Part shown: positions 1-9,196 of the stretch, piece by piece
How positions within the stretch are numbered: the stretch's first letter is position 1
Layout of the letters: every line of letters begins with the position of its first letter
Assembly: GCF_003469185.1 (NCBI RefSeq)
Contig: NZ_QSIL01000005.1
Location: 62,001 to 126,000, forward strand
Origin: Collinsella sp. AM34-10
Lineage (GTDB): Bacteria > Actinomycetota > Coriobacteriia > Coriobacteriales > Coriobacteriaceae
Length of the DNA: 64,000 bases
Reading direction: 5' to 3'
The notes under the pieces: model-generated
What the model saw: the letters and a program-made list of their open reading frames with translations, nothing else
What the model was told of the DNA's origin: nothing
Databases searched by the model: none
Translations under genes and position numbers: made by a program

Positions 1-135
1 AAGGCGTCGCACGCCTTCAAACCTTACACGTCTACGTTCTCAACAATAGCCGCGACGTTGTTGCGCAACATTGACCAATTTCCGAGAAATTTTGCTGCAA
101 CCGTTTTCCCAGGCATTTTCTTGCTTTCGCAGTAG

Positions 136-172
136 AAAAAGGCACCCCGGGCTCAGTTGCCCAGGGCGCCTC
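136..172 (-). terminator. Intrinsic terminator of the zinc-ribbon protein gene
   Basis: On the minus strand a GC-rich stem (GGCGCCCTGGGC pairing with GCCCGGGGTGCC) is followed by TTTTTC, a few bases after the stop codon at 179. The first 135 bases of the window show no gene that I can support. Confidence 0.75.
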
Positions 173-178
173 GACCGG

Positions 179-1495
179 CTATTCGGTTTGATTGTTTTCG
201 GCAGCAGGATTATCGCCCGGCTCATCCGCCGGCGTGGCAACGGCATCCCAATCGGGCTCCGCAGGCGTCGCCTCGGACGCCGGTGCGGGGACAGGAGCAG
301 GTGCCGGGGCAGGGGCAGGCGCGGGTGCCGGGGCAGGTGCAGGCGCGGGTGCCGGGGCAGGCGCAGCACCAGTGGCTGCCGTGGGATTGAATCCCGCAGG
401 AGCAGGCTTCTTCTCACCCGGGAGCACAAAAGTCAAAACGTCGTCCTTGTCCTCATCGGCCCATTCGCTTGCATAACGTGCAGCCCAATAGCCAACGGCA
501 CGGTGCTTGAGCATCTTGCCAAAGACCGTAAGGAACACCGTGACGAATGCAATCAGCACCAGGAACAATACGAGCGTGACACCACCGGCGGTAACAATCG
601 CCTCGATACCCGTGGGGCGATAGTAATAGCCGTACGCGCCAATTCCGGCGATGGCACCAAAGACAGCTGTCAAGATCCACGTAATGGCGTTGGAAACCAG
701 GCCCGTCAAAAACTCGGGAAGGAACGAAGCACAGAACAGCTTGGTCTTGTTGTGCTTAAAGGCCGCCCAAACCTTATCGAGCGAAAACGCGCTCTCGACG
801 CGACCGGTCACCGCAAAGTGCATCACGGCGATGTCGGCGAACATCTTAAAGAAGACACCCAGAATCGCCGAGGCAATCAGAGCCAGGACAAGCAGGCCGA
901 GCGAACCGAACAGCGCTGCCTCGAGTGCATAGGAGCCGTAATAAGAATACGAGCCCGCGGCGCCAATTACCACGCCCTCCACCAGCGAAAGCACTACACC
1001 GATAACGGGAATGGCAGCGATAACCTCGAGCACCACCGAGATGACGCTCGAAAAGACTCCGAGACCAAACGACGTGGAGCGCATGAGTGGACGGTCCATG
1101 CCGTCATCGACCTTGAGCGAAAGATCACGTCCCCACTCAATACCAAAGCCGGAACCGCACACGCTCGCAATGCAAGCTGCCAAAAAGCCGATGGCAGCCG
1201 CAATGCCGCCAATAACGGGAATAAACAACACGAGCACCGACACAACGCAAATCAGCGCCGGCAAAAACGCGATTTGGCATACACGCTGAAGCACGCCCGG
1301 AGTCTTTGTCATATCTTGGAACGCCTGAGCCGTGCAGCCCTTTGGCGCATTCGCCACGGGCGGTTGCGGAACAAACTGCTGAGGCTGAGGCTGACCCTGA
1401 GGGGCGGAGGCTGCAGCGCCGGCATTGGGGGCACCGCACACGCCGCAGAACTTGTCGTTATCGCCCATGGGGGCGCCACACTGCGAGCAGAACAT
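179..1495 (-). CDS. Zinc-ribbon multi-pass membrane protein with a long Ala-Pro repeat
   Basis: A 438-residue protein of unknown function. It opens with a zinc ribbon: CxxC pairs at Cys3/Cys6 and Cys18/Cys21, of the kind found at the N-terminus of many bacterial membrane proteins. A Pro/Gln-rich linker follows, then several hydrophobic segments from about residue 80 to 345, probably six or so membrane helices. The C-terminus is an almost perfect Ala-Pro dipeptide run at about residues 377-405 and an acidic tail, encoded by GC-rich tandem repeats at about 285-375 that could slip during replication. I chose the ATG at 1495 because a GAAGGG ribosome site lies 9 bases upstream; an in-frame ATG at 1504 touches that site and is less likely. 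It is followed by its own terminator. Confidence 0.8.
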   Translation of the reverse strand: MFCSQCGAPMGDNDKFCGVCGAPNAGAAASAPQGQPQPQQFVPQPPVANAPKGCTAQAFQDMTKTPGVLQRVCQIAFLPALICVVSVLVLFIPVIGGIAAAIGFLAACIASVCGSGFGIEWGRDLSLKVDDGMDRPLMRSTSFGLGVFSSVISVVLEVIAAIPVIGVVLSLVEGVVIGAAGSYSYYGSYALEAALFGSLGLLVLALIASAILGVFFKMFADIAVMHFAVTGRVESAFSLDKVWAAFKHNKTKLFCASFLPEFLTGLVSNAITWILTAVFGAIAGIGAYGYYYRPTGIEAIVTAGGVTLVLFLVLIAFVTVFLTVFGKMLKHRAVGYWAARYASEWADEDKDDVLTFVLPGEKKPAPAGFNPTAATGAAPAPAPAPAPAPAPAPAPAPAPAPVPAPASEATPAEPDWDAVATPADEPGDNPAAENNQTE

Positions 1496-1645
1496 CGAAA
1501 TCATCCCTTCGTATCTTGAGCGAGTCACCTGGATCGCAAACGATGTCTTTGGCATCATTATCACCCAATGTGAGTTCAAATACTCAAAGATGACCGATTT
1601 GCAAGGTACACGGCGCCAGCAGGCGGTTCGTTGAATGCGTTCGCG

Positions 1646-2668
1646 CTAGTTCGTACCGCGGAAACCCTTGCCGACGATCTCGGAACTGTCGACAATCGTG
1701 ATAAAGGCACCCGGATCGACTTCGCGCGCATAGCGGCGCAGCTGCACGGCCTCGCGACGGCTCAGCACGCTCATGATCACCGTCACGCACTTGCCCGAGA
1801 AGGCACCGTAGCCGCGACTGATGGTCGCCGTACGGTTGAGATGCTTGACGATAAACTCCTCGACCTTAAGGGGCTCGGAACAAATGACCGTGCAGACCTT
1901 ACGAAGGTGAATGCTCTCGATGGCCTTGTCGACCACGAGCGTCTTGGCAAACAGGCCGAGCACGCAATACAGGCCGACACGCGGACCATACAAAAAGGCC
2001 GCGATGGCCACGATGCCGATATCAACCAACAGCAGCGCGCGGCCAATCTCGAGCGTGGTGCGGCGCTTGAGGATCATGGCGAGGATGTCTGTGCCGCCCG
2101 TCGAGGCGCCAATATCAAAGACGATGGCGCTGCCGAGCGCCGGCAGTATCACGGCAAAGCACAGGTCGAGCCACATATCGCCCGTCATCGAAACATCAGT
2201 CGGAATAAAGAGCTCAAAAAACGAAACATAGGCGGACAGCGCAAACGAGGCGAAGACGCTCCACAGGATTGCCTTGCGCTCCAAAAAGATAAAGCCCAAA
2301 ACGACGAGAACCGCGTTGATAATCCACATAAAGACGCCGACGGGCAGGGTCGGGAACAGCGTGGACAGAATGACCGACACGCCCGAGGTGCCGCCAAAAG
2401 CAAAGTGATTAGGGGTTTTAAACGCAACGATGGCAAAGGCCGTAAGAATCAGGCCCAGATTGAGCTCGGCGAAAAAGCGCGGGAAGCCCGGCTCCTGGCT
2501 GCGCTTTTGGCCGGCACGCTCGCCGCGCTCAATATCGGTGCGATCAACCACGCGCTCCATCGGCACCACGGGAGGACGATGCACCTCCTCGGCAGCTCGC
2601 GATGCCGCCTCTGCCGCGGCAGCCTCAATTGCCCATGCCTGGCTTTCTGTTTCGTGCTCGTCAGCCAT
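1646..2668 (-). CDS. YitT family membrane protein (DUF161 plus C-terminal DUF2179)
   Basis: A 340-residue protein. About 70 polar residues precede five to six membrane helices (about 70-245) containing the YitT-type segments NHFAFGGTSGVSVIL and GASTGGTDILAMIL. The C-terminal soluble part (about 255-340) matches DUF2179, a small PII-like fold common at the end of these proteins (TATISRGYGAFSGK). The family is widespread in Firmicutes and Actinobacteria but its transported substrate, if any, is unknown. The N-terminal extension is longer than in most relatives. AGGGG lies 8 bases before the ATG. It appears to be a single-gene unit. Confidence 0.85.
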   Translation of the reverse strand: MADEHETESQAWAIEAAAAEAASRAAEEVHRPPVVPMERVVDRTDIERGERAGQKRSQEPGFPRFFAELNLGLILTAFAIVAFKTPNHFAFGGTSGVSVILSTLFPTLPVGVFMWIINAVLVVLGFIFLERKAILWSVFASFALSAYVSFFELFIPTDVSMTGDMWLDLCFAVILPALGSAIVFDIGASTGGTDILAMILKRRTTLEIGRALLLVDIGIVAIAAFLYGPRVGLYCVLGLFAKTLVVDKAIESIHLRKVCTVICSEPLKVEEFIVKHLNRTATISRGYGAFSGKCVTVIMSVLSRREAVQLRRYAREVDPGAFITIVDSSEIVGKGFRGTN

Positions 2669-2787
2669 TACGGCAACCCCTCGTTAACAATTTGGAAACA
2701 ATGCGCCCATTAGGGTAACGCGGAACGCGACGATTGCAACCCCTAGTTAGACGAGCGGTATGCCTACATCGGGGGCATACAAATAAC

Positions 2788-2823
2788 GGCCGGCCGCACA
2801 TACATCCGTGCGACCGGCCGTTT
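2788..2823 (-). terminator. Terminator downstream of the Asp23 operon
   Basis: A stem of ACGGCCGG-type arms (ACGGCCGGTCGCAC against GTGCGGCCGGCCGT, one bulge) is followed on the minus strand by TTATTTGTAT. It lies past the stop of the Asp23 gene and past repeat copy 2839-2877. Confidence 0.7.
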
Positions 2824-2838
2824 GACGTTTTCGCAGAT

Positions 2839-2877
2839 AAAACCTGCCAAAATAAACCTGTCCCTTTTTGGCAGGTT
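2839..2877. repeat. GGGACAG-core palindrome, copy a
   Basis: Arms AACCTGCCAAA and TTTGGCAGGTT enclose a loop with CCTGTCCC. It lies 14 bases past the stop of the Asp23 gene. Near-identical elements are at 48806, 50978 and 61252. Confidence 0.8.
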
Positions 2878-2891
2878 ACCTTTTTGGTAGG

Positions 2892-3413
2892 CTACTCGTG
2901 CTGGTTGGTGCGGTGCTCGTACTCCTCGGGGGTGATGACATCCTCGATGCGCAGGTTGACGCCTGCCACCTCAAGGCCGGTCATCGCGGCAAGACGCTCG
3001 GTGACGCGCGCCTTAACGTCGTCAAAGATCGCAGGCGCATAGGCGCCGTACTCGATGATGACCGAGATGTTGACGACCACGCGGTTGTCGTCGGTGACCT
3101 CGACCGTCACGCCCTTGGTCAGGTTCTCGGCACCAAACTGCTCCTGCACAAAGTGCATGAGGTTGCCCTTCATGCCCAGAACGTGCGGCACCTCGCGGGT
3201 GGCCATGGCGACGATCTTCTCAATCACGCCGTTGGAATATGTCAGCGAGTCCTCGGACTCGTCCGCCTCCTCGTCATCCTCGTCCGCCTCGTCTTCGGAC
3301 TCTGCCTCGACGAGCGCCTCGTCCTCGAGCGTTACGTCCTCCGCCTCGGCGGCGACGGCCTCGCTCGTCTCGAGCTCGGTATCGGCCACATCGACCTTCG
3401 TGTTAAAAGCCAT
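2892..3413 (-). CDS. Asp23/Gls24 family envelope stress protein
   Basis: A 173-residue protein. Residues 1-60 are extremely acidic (runs of Asp and Glu) and presumably disordered. Residues about 60-170 form the Asp23 domain (YSNGVIEKIVAMATREVPHVLGMKG, then VVVNISVIIEYG). Asp23 proteins collect at the membrane through the anchor AmaP and take part in cell-envelope homeostasis. Here the gene is last in an operon with the AmaP-like and DUF2273 genes, the usual Gram-positive arrangement. The acidic N-terminal extension is not typical of the short Asp23 of Staphylococcus. A strong AAGGAGG site precedes the ATG. Confidence 0.9.
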   Translation of the reverse strand: MAFNTKVDVADTELETSEAVAAEAEDVTLEDEALVEAESEDEADEDDEEADESEDSLTYSNGVIEKIVAMATREVPHVLGMKGNLMHFVQEQFGAENLTKGVTVEVTDDNRVVVNISVIIEYGAYAPAIFDDVKARVTERLAAMTGLEVAGVNLRIEDVITPEEYEHRTNQHE

Positions 3414-3457
3414 GGTTCCTCCTTATGCCTGCCACGGATGCGACAGTCGAATACATA

Positions 3458-3835
3458 TTAGCGGCCGCTAAACAGACGGCCGAAGAAGTTAACGATACCG
3501 TTCTCGCCGTCGCGAATCTGGCCGATCACGGCGCCGATCAGCACAAAGAATGCGATGACAAGCGTGTCCCACAGGCCCAACGTAAGTACCAGCACGGCGA
3601 GGATAAAGCCTGCCACGGCGCCGAGTGTAGTGTTGGGGTGGCGCACGGCGTAGCTCCAGATAGCAGCGCCCGTACCTTTGATGAGACCCATGGCCTCGTC
3701 AAAGTCGTTGGCGGCGCTGTCGTGCTGCTCGCCGGCCTCGGGCTTGGTGTCGGCGGACTCGCCTGCCGGCATAGCGTTCTGATCGATCGTCAGGCGCGGC
3801 GTGCGGGCGGTCTTGTCTTGGTTGGTATCACTCAC
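3458..3835 (-). CDS. DUF2273 small membrane protein of the Asp23 operon
   Basis: A 125-residue protein. The first 60 residues are polar; residues about 65-110 form two adjoining membrane helices with the DUF2273 pattern (HPNTTLGAVAGFILAVLVLTLG then ALVIAFFVLIGAVIGQIRDG-like), ending in FFGRLFSGR. I chose the GTG at 3835 because GGAGG lies 6 bases before it and because it overlaps the end of the AmaP-like gene by 8 bases, implying translational coupling. DUF2273 proteins accompany Asp23 and AmaP and are thought to be part of the same membrane assembly. Confidence 0.85.
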   Translation of the reverse strand: MSDTNQDKTARTPRLTIDQNAMPAGESADTKPEAGEQHDSAANDFDEAMGLIKGTGAAIWSYAVRHPNTTLGAVAGFILAVLVLTLGLWDTLVIAFFVLIGAVIGQIRDGENGIVNFFGRLFSGR

Positions 3836-4373
3836 CGGAAACCTCCACGGTCTGGACGGTAGTCTTGGACGGCAAAAAACGGACGCGCGCGGTCGTGCCC
3901 GGCGTGCCGAGCATGGTGTCACAGGCCTTCTCGATACGCTGCTGCATCGAGGTGGCAAGAGCGGCAACGTCCCTATCATCGAGCGCGATGGCCTCGACCT
4001 TAAAACGAACGTGCGACTCGTCGGAGCCTTGAACGCGCGCCTCGATATGCTCAACCATCACGCGTTCATCGCACTCCGCCGCGGCACGGGCGCACGAGGA
4101 AAGCGCTGCGAGCGTGACCTCGATATTGCGCTCCCCCGCCGGATGCACGCAGGACGGCTCGCGACGCGCGAACATCAAGCGGAAAAACCCAATGAGCACG
4201 CCAAGCGCCACGATGGCGGCGCACACCGTAACGACGGCGCGAGGCATGGCGTCACGCAACAGCAGCATAAAGCGATACGTATACGGTCCCCAGAACTGGC
4301 AGACAAGCGTGCCCAGCGCCACGATGGCGGCGGCAAGGTACACGATTGCTAGGGCTCGTTTGAGCACGCGCAT
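3828..4373 (-). CDS. amaP: AmaP-like membrane anchor for Asp23
   Basis: A 181-residue protein with two N-terminal membrane helices (about 8-28 and 45-68) and a cytosolic domain of about 110 residues. That arrangement and the operon fit AmaP, which tethers Asp23 to the membrane. The sequence similarity visible by eye is modest, so the name rests largely on topology and on the neighbouring DUF2273 and Asp23 genes. It is the first gene of the three-gene operon; AAAGGAG lies 6 bases before its ATG. Confidence 0.75.
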   Translation of the reverse strand: MRVLKRALAIVYLAAAIVALGTLVCQFWGPYTYRFMLLLRDAMPRAVVTVCAAIVALGVLIGFFRLMFARREPSCVHPAGERNIEVTLAALSSCARAAAECDERVMVEHIEARVQGSDESHVRFKVEAIALDDRDVAALATSMQQRIEKACDTMLGTPGTTARVRFLPSKTTVQTVEVSGE

Positions 4374-4423
4374 GCGGCGCTCCTTTCGGGTCTCGGTCCA
4401 CAGAATGCAAAACGATTCGCATC

Positions 4424-4472
4424 ATTATAAAAGAGCCGGGTCCGGTGCTCTACGCACGCGGATCCGGCTCAT
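4424..4472 (-). terminator. Terminator downstream of the YebC gene
   Basis: On the minus strand GAGCCGGATCCG pairs with CGGACCCGGCTC and is followed by TTTTATAAT. It separates the YebC gene from the AmaP operon. Confidence 0.8.
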
Positions 4473-4539
4473 CTATTCCACGAGGCTTGCATGCTCGCTT
4501 CATTATGCCCAGATATGCGCGGCTTAACCCGCGCGGGCG

Positions 4540-5346
4540 CTACTCCTCCTCGAGGGCAGCGATGACCTCGTCGGTCATATCCATGGTGCTGTAGACGTCC
4601 TGGACGTCGTCGAGCTCCTCGAGGCGATCGATGAGGCGCTGAACCTTCTTGGCGTCGGTACCGGAGACCTCGGTCGGGGTGGTCGGAACCATGGTGGTCT
4701 CGGAACCCTTGACCTGGACGCCCTGCTCCTCGAGTGCCTTGGAGACAGCCATGACGTCGTTAGCAGCGGTCCAGACGATCCACTCCTCGCCGGCGTCCTC
4801 GTAGTCCTCGCCACCGGCCTCGGCGATTGCCATCATGAACTCATCCTCGTCACCGGCAGCACCGTTGGCGATCATGGTCTCCTTCTTGGCGTTCTCGTCC
4901 AGGATCTCCTTGGCGACGACGATCTGGCCCTTGCGCTCAAACTGGAAGGCGACGGAACCGGAGGTGCCCAGGTTGCCACCAGCGTGGGAGAAGGCGGAAC
5001 GGACATCGGCGGCAGTACGGTTGCGGTTGTCGGTCAGGCAGTCGACGTAGACGGCAACGCCGGCGGGACCATAGCCCTCGTACACGATGTTCTCGTAGAC
5101 GGCGGCGTCGGCACCCGAACCAAATGCCTTGTCGATAGCGGACTTGATCTTGTCCTTAGGCATGGACTGAGCCTTGGCCTTGGCAACAGCAGCAGCGAGG
5201 CTGGCATTGTTCTCGGGCAGCGGGTCGCCGCCGAGACGGGCGGCAACGGTGATGTTGCGGCTCAGCTTGGAGAAGAGGGCGGAACGCTTGGCGTCCTGCG
5301 CGCCCTTACGATGCTTGGTTGTGGCCCACTTAGAGTGTCCGGACAT
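4540..5346 (-). CDS. YebC/PmpR family protein (TACO1-like)
   Basis: A 268-residue protein that starts with the family signature MSGHSKWATTKHRKGAQDAKR and carries the three-domain YebC body to the acidic C-terminus (TDEVIAALEEE). Family members were long annotated as DNA-binding regulators; recent work on homologues also links them to translation of proline-rich or stalling sequences. It is slightly longer than the usual 240-250 residues because of an insertion around residues 150-180 (ETMIANGAAGDEDEFMMAIAEAGG). GGAG lies 7 bases before the ATG. Confidence 0.92.
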   Translation of the reverse strand: MSGHSKWATTKHRKGAQDAKRSALFSKLSRNITVAARLGGDPLPENNASLAAAVAKAKAQSMPKDKIKSAIDKAFGSGADAAVYENIVYEGYGPAGVAVYVDCLTDNRNRTAADVRSAFSHAGGNLGTSGSVAFQFERKGQIVVAKEILDENAKKETMIANGAAGDEDEFMMAIAEAGGEDYEDAGEEWIVWTAANDVMAVSKALEEQGVQVKGSETTMVPTTPTEVSGTDAKKVQRLIDRLEELDDVQDVYSTMDMTDEVIAALEEE

Positions 5347-5545
5347 ACGTGTCTCCTATCGGTTTTGACCTAAAGCCCAGCGCAGATGCTCGGGCAATAT
5401 AAACAAACGTCGTTATGATATACCTACTGGCCTGCGAGATAAACCCCAAAATGAAGGCGTCGTGATGATGCAGCCCCTTGGTGCAAGGAGATCAGGCTTG
5501 TTTGCGCCAATGTGGTGCAGATTAAGCTGACCCCAATGCACCAAA

Positions 5546-7729
5546 TTAGGACCAGAGGAGGTCGCTGCGAGTGATGGTGGCCCCGATGGCAAAGGGCATG
5601 CAGGCGATAACCGGATACAGGTAGCGCATATAGGTCGAACCGTTGCAGGGACCGATCAGGCACACGGCAAGCACGCCCAGCAGCGGCAACCAAATGGCCA
5701 GACCGCGCCATGAATGACGACGTAGCAGATAGACCACCACGGCGATCATGATCCACACATAGGTGGCCGAGCTCATGGTGAGCGAGATAAACGGAATGCG
5801 CTGCACTGCCACGCGATACAGGTTGATCAGGTGGTCGCACCAGCGCACAACCTTGCTATCGACCGGATGGAAGTCAAAGTACTTGAGGTTATCGGGCTTC
5901 GCCATAATCTCGGCACTGCGCGCCGTGCTGTAGACCCACGCATCGCGGGCACTCGGATAAAAGTAGCCGTAGTAGTTATTGATGAGCGCCGAGATGTAGC
6001 ACTCGGGATCCTTTTTGAACATCTGCGCCCAGACCTCAAAATAGGCCTTGATGTCCTCCTGCGAGGCGTACTCGTTAAAGCAGTTCTTGACGGCGTCGGA
6101 CTTGTCGGGGTTGTAACGGCGGCCCAGATTGTCGTACTTGAGCACACGGTCGATCACGGCACGCTCATCGTCGGTCACCAAGCCGTCGCAAGGAGCCTCC
6201 ACGATAGTGCCGTCCTCCTTAACCGTAGGGTTGACACCCGAGTTGAGGCCGTCGTGCTTTTGGACGAAACGAGCCGTCTGCTGGAACGGAATCGAGAGGA
6301 TTTCGCGCTTGGAACCAGGCGTAATGTCGTGCGCCGGCATAAAGACCTTGGTGAAGTACATATTAGAGGCAAGGCAGAGTGCAAGCACCGCAAGAACTCC
6401 CATCCAGCGGAAACGCGGGATGGAGCCCGAAGACGCAGCACCAGCCTGCTTGGCTGCGCGACGAGCCACATGCGCGTCCCATGCGCAGAACGCCGCCGCG
6501 ATTACGCATGCCGCCAGGGGAAACACCAGGCCGCCGTTGCGCAGAAACGTGGAACCCATGGCACCCAGAGCGAGCAGCAGCCAGTCATGGCGCGCAAAGA
6601 GCACGGGCCTCTGTTCGCCCGCACGCTCGGCATTGGCATCGCGACGGGGCAGGCCGCATGCCACGAGCTTCACGGCCTGCACCAACAGCACCAAAAACGC
6701 GTCGGCAAACAGCACATCTTTGGTAAGCAGGGCCGCGTAGTTGGAGAACATGGGCATAAACACAAAGAACAGCAAGATCACGCCGCGAATCGGCAAGCTC
6801 ACGCCCAGCTTGCGCAGCGACGAGATGGAATAGGCCATGCAGGCGGCCGTAATGACGAACTGAGCGCAGGTGTAGATGGCAAGACCTGCGTTGGCACTGT
6901 TGAACAGTGAAAGCCCCAGCTGGACGCACGAACCGATGATAGCCGTGTGCACCACGGGGTGATGTCCGTTGAGCAACACATTGGGATTGAGCAGACGCAG
7001 GTAGTCACTCGTGCCGTTGGGGTAGTTGAACCACTGGCGAATCTGCGCACCCGTATCTCCCATAAAAAGGCCGGGCAGCGAAGCGATGAGCGTGGGCGCC
7101 CAGGCGACCATAAGCACCAGGAAGGGCCCGGCAAAGGGATGGACCGAGAGCACGGCGTGAGCCACACGCCATACGCGGCCAAAGTGCGCTTCGGAAAACG
7201 GAATGCGCCGAGAGCTCAGCCAATCTAGACACTCAAAAGCCAGGTAGAAGGCAACGACCGCCAAGAGCATCCAGCCCGCACCGCCTATCCAGGCGCAGAT
7301 GATGCGAGCCTTGTCGCCGAGTACGATCTCGGCAGAATCGGTGAGGTCGTAGCTGCGGCCAAACACCATGCAGACGGCAAAGAACAGCGACGGAAGGATC
7401 ACCGAAGGACGCCAAGCATCGCCGCGGCCAAAGAATACGTAGCGAAACGGCAGCGTGAGCAGGCAGGCAAGCGCAAGCAGCATGACCGCGTCGGTATGGC
7501 CGGCAAACGAGAGGAGCACCTCGTAGCACACGTACAGCATGCCCGAGGCTTTGGGGTCAATCGCCAAGACTGCGTTGCTCGAGACCGGCGCGGGATCGAT
7601 GGAAAACGCCGTGGTCGCCAACAGCGCGAGCAGAAATGCGATGAGCGTCTGCTTGGCGGGGTAGCGCTTAAACCAGACGATGCGGGCAGCGTCGCGCGCA
7701 GCCGTTGTGGAGAGGTCGGAATCCTTCAC
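5546..7729 (-). CDS. DUF6020 family polytopic membrane protein, probable GT-C-type glycosyltransferase
   Basis: A 727-residue protein with about twelve membrane helices. After the first helices it has GDTGAQIRQWFNYPNG and NGHHPVVHTAIIG, the conserved loop motifs of the DUF6020 family. The acidic GDT before an aromatic stretch is reminiscent of GT-C glycosyltransferases that use lipid-linked donors, so a role in surface glycan assembly is plausible but not shown. A soluble extracytoplasmic region spans about residues 450-600. The start is a GTG with only a weak AAAGG 10 bases upstream. It follows Lgt on the same strand. The 199 bases downstream hold three TGGTGCA-type motifs but no clear gene. 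Confidence 0.7.
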   Translation of the reverse strand: MKDSDLSTTAARDAARIVWFKRYPAKQTLIAFLLALLATTAFSIDPAPVSSNAVLAIDPKASGMLYVCYEVLLSFAGHTDAVMLLALACLLTLPFRYVFFGRGDAWRPSVILPSLFFAVCMVFGRSYDLTDSAEIVLGDKARIICAWIGGAGWMLLAVVAFYLAFECLDWLSSRRIPFSEAHFGRVWRVAHAVLSVHPFAGPFLVLMVAWAPTLIASLPGLFMGDTGAQIRQWFNYPNGTSDYLRLLNPNVLLNGHHPVVHTAIIGSCVQLGLSLFNSANAGLAIYTCAQFVITAACMAYSISSLRKLGVSLPIRGVILLFFVFMPMFSNYAALLTKDVLFADAFLVLLVQAVKLVACGLPRRDANAERAGEQRPVLFARHDWLLLALGAMGSTFLRNGGLVFPLAACVIAAAFCAWDAHVARRAAKQAGAASSGSIPRFRWMGVLAVLALCLASNMYFTKVFMPAHDITPGSKREILSIPFQQTARFVQKHDGLNSGVNPTVKEDGTIVEAPCDGLVTDDERAVIDRVLKYDNLGRRYNPDKSDAVKNCFNEYASQEDIKAYFEVWAQMFKKDPECYISALINNYYGYFYPSARDAWVYSTARSAEIMAKPDNLKYFDFHPVDSKVVRWCDHLINLYRVAVQRIPFISLTMSSATYVWIMIAVVVYLLRRHSWRGLAIWLPLLGVLAVCLIGPCNGSTYMRYLYPVIACMPFAIGATITRSDLLWS

Positions 7730-7769
7730 AGTCCGAAAGCCTTTCTAGAAACCTATCAAACTCGGCAAA

Positions 7770-7804
7770 ACCACCACAAAGGTGCCTGTCCCCTTTGTGG
7801 TGGT
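7770..7804. repeat. GGGACAG-core palindrome, copy b
   Basis: Arms ACCACCACAAA and TTTGTGGTGGT are perfect over 11 bases with GCCTGTCCC in the loop. It ends 5 bases from the Lgt stop codon, so it is likely part of that mRNA's 3' end. Confidence 0.8.
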
Positions 7805-7809
7805 CTTGG

Positions 7810-8631
7810 CTAGGCGTCCAGGTAGACGCGCTGAGGCTGGTTGCGGTGTCGGGCGAATATGATGAGCGCCAGGCCTGCAATCACAAGTGGCAGACTCAGC
7901 AGCTGACCCATGGTGATGACGCCGCCCAGCAGATAGCCCAGCTGGGCATCAGGCACGCGCACAAACTCAATGAGGAAGCGGACGATGCCGTAACCCATCA
8001 CAAACACACCCATAAACGTACCCTGGGGCAGCAGCGGCTTTTTGCGGCTGAGCACCTGCAAGATGCAAAAGAGCACAATGCCCTCGAGAAATGCCTCGTA
8101 GAGCTGGGAGGGATGGCGCGGCATATCGCCTGCGGTGCCGCCAAAGATCACGCCCCAGGGCAGATCGGTCGGCTTGCCCCACAGCTCGCCGTTGACAAAG
8201 TTGGCACAGCGCCCCAGGCACAGGGCCAGCGGAGCACCGATGACCGCAAGGTCTGCCAGAGTCCACGCATCGAGCTTGTACATGCGGCACACGAGCACGC
8301 CGCCGATGATGCCGCCCACCAGGCCGCCATGGAAGCTCATACCGCCCTCGTTGGTGGCAAAGATCTCGAGCGGATGCGCCCAGTAGTATCCGTCGCCGTA
8401 AAAGATAACGTAGAACAGGCGGGCGCCGATAATGAGGCCAAAGACAACACCGACCACGACACTCGTCAGGTCGTCAATCGTGATATCGAAACCCCAACGG
8501 CGCTGCGTGCGGTACATGACGACTGCTGTGAGCAGAGCTCCAACCACATAGGCCAAGCCGTACCAGTAGATGGTGATGGGCCCTGCCGAAATGGCGACGG
8601 GATCAAGCATATGGTAGAAGTCGTTGAGCAT
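7810..8631 (-). CDS. lgt: Prolipoprotein diacylglyceryl transferase
   Basis: A 273-residue membrane enzyme that moves a diacylglyceryl group from phosphatidylglycerol to the cysteine of prolipoproteins. The Lgt signature is clear: GARLFYVIF, GGMSFHGGLVGG and LGRCANFVNGELWGKPTDLPWGV with the essential Arg and the HGG loop, then RHPSQLYEA. Seven helices are expected. I placed the start at the ATG at 8631 because AGGAGGG lies 5 bases upstream; an in-frame ATG 20 codons earlier lacks such a site. Its likely clients in this window include the lipoprotein at 31103. Confidence 0.95.
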   Translation of the reverse strand: MLNDFYHMLDPVAISAGPITIYWYGLAYVVGALLTAVVMYRTQRRWGFDITIDDLTSVVVGVVFGLIIGARLFYVIFYGDGYYWAHPLEIFATNEGGMSFHGGLVGGIIGGVLVCRMYKLDAWTLADLAVIGAPLALCLGRCANFVNGELWGKPTDLPWGVIFGGTAGDMPRHPSQLYEAFLEGIVLFCILQVLSRKKPLLPQGTFMGVFVMGYGIVRFLIEFVRVPDAQLGYLLGGVITMGQLLSLPLVIAGLALIIFARHRNQPQRVYLDA

Positions 8632-8740
8632 GTCGACCCTCCTACTCCCTACATACAAATGCGGCCGCGGGCCTTGCGCTCGCAGCCGCATATTTGGGCG
8701 TAACGTCTATGCGGAGTATGCCGTCCGCAGTTTTCGCATC

Positions 8741-9019
8741 TTAGAACGGCGCATACTCGTCGTACAGGTCATCGGTCTCGCCGGAGGCATTGACCTGCTC
8801 GACACGGGTAACGCCGGGCACATGCTCCTTCAGGATGCGCTCGATACCCATGGACAGGGTCAGCGAGCTCATGGGGCAGCCGGCGCAAGCGCCCTGCAGC
8901 TCCAGTTTGACGACGCCCTCGTCGTCAACGCCCACATACTCCATATCGCCGCCGTCGGCCTGCAGGTTGGGGCGGATCTCCTCAAGAACCTTCTTAAGCA
9001 GCTCTTCGTTAACAGCCAC
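8741..9019 (-). CDS. NifU-like iron-sulfur scaffold (NifU C-terminal domain)
   Basis: A 92-residue protein made only of the NifU C-terminal domain. The CAGCPMS motif holds the CxxC that binds a [4Fe-4S] cluster, and IRPNLQADGGDMEYVGVDD is the family N-terminal signature. Stand-alone versions (Nfu type) carry clusters to target proteins, relevant to the radical SAM and dehydratase proteins encoded in this window. The start is a GTG behind AAAGGAG. Confidence 0.92.
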   Translation of the reverse strand: MAVNEELLKKVLEEIRPNLQADGGDMEYVGVDDEGVVKLELQGACAGCPMSSLTLSMGIERILKEHVPGVTRVEQVNASGETDDLYDEYAPF

Positions 9020-9131
9020 AGGGGCTCCTTTCTCACAATAACGCGGGCGCGCCCGCGGACAGGGGCTATGTTACTACAGCCATGTACCCGCTCACGAGCC
9101 ATCCATGCGCGTGGACACGACTTTCACGAGC

Positions 9132-9161
9132 AGTCAATTTGGGACGGGGCTCTTTTAGCTG
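9132..9161. repeat. Left member of an inverted repeat pair flanking dCMP deaminase and coaX
   Basis: The sequence AGTCAATTTGGGACGGGGCT continues as CTTTTAGCTG. Its reverse complement, with one base missing, is at 10704-10732. The GGGAC core resembles that of the shorter palindromes in this window. Confidence 0.75.
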
Positions 9162-9196
9162 CTTTTGCCGGCGCCCGGCGCTAGCACACGTTGCCG

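Noticed and set aside
5390..5545. Repeated TGGTGCA motifs downstream of the DUF6020 gene
   Set aside because: The three motifs vary in spacing and orientation, and no gene or terminator could be tied to them.
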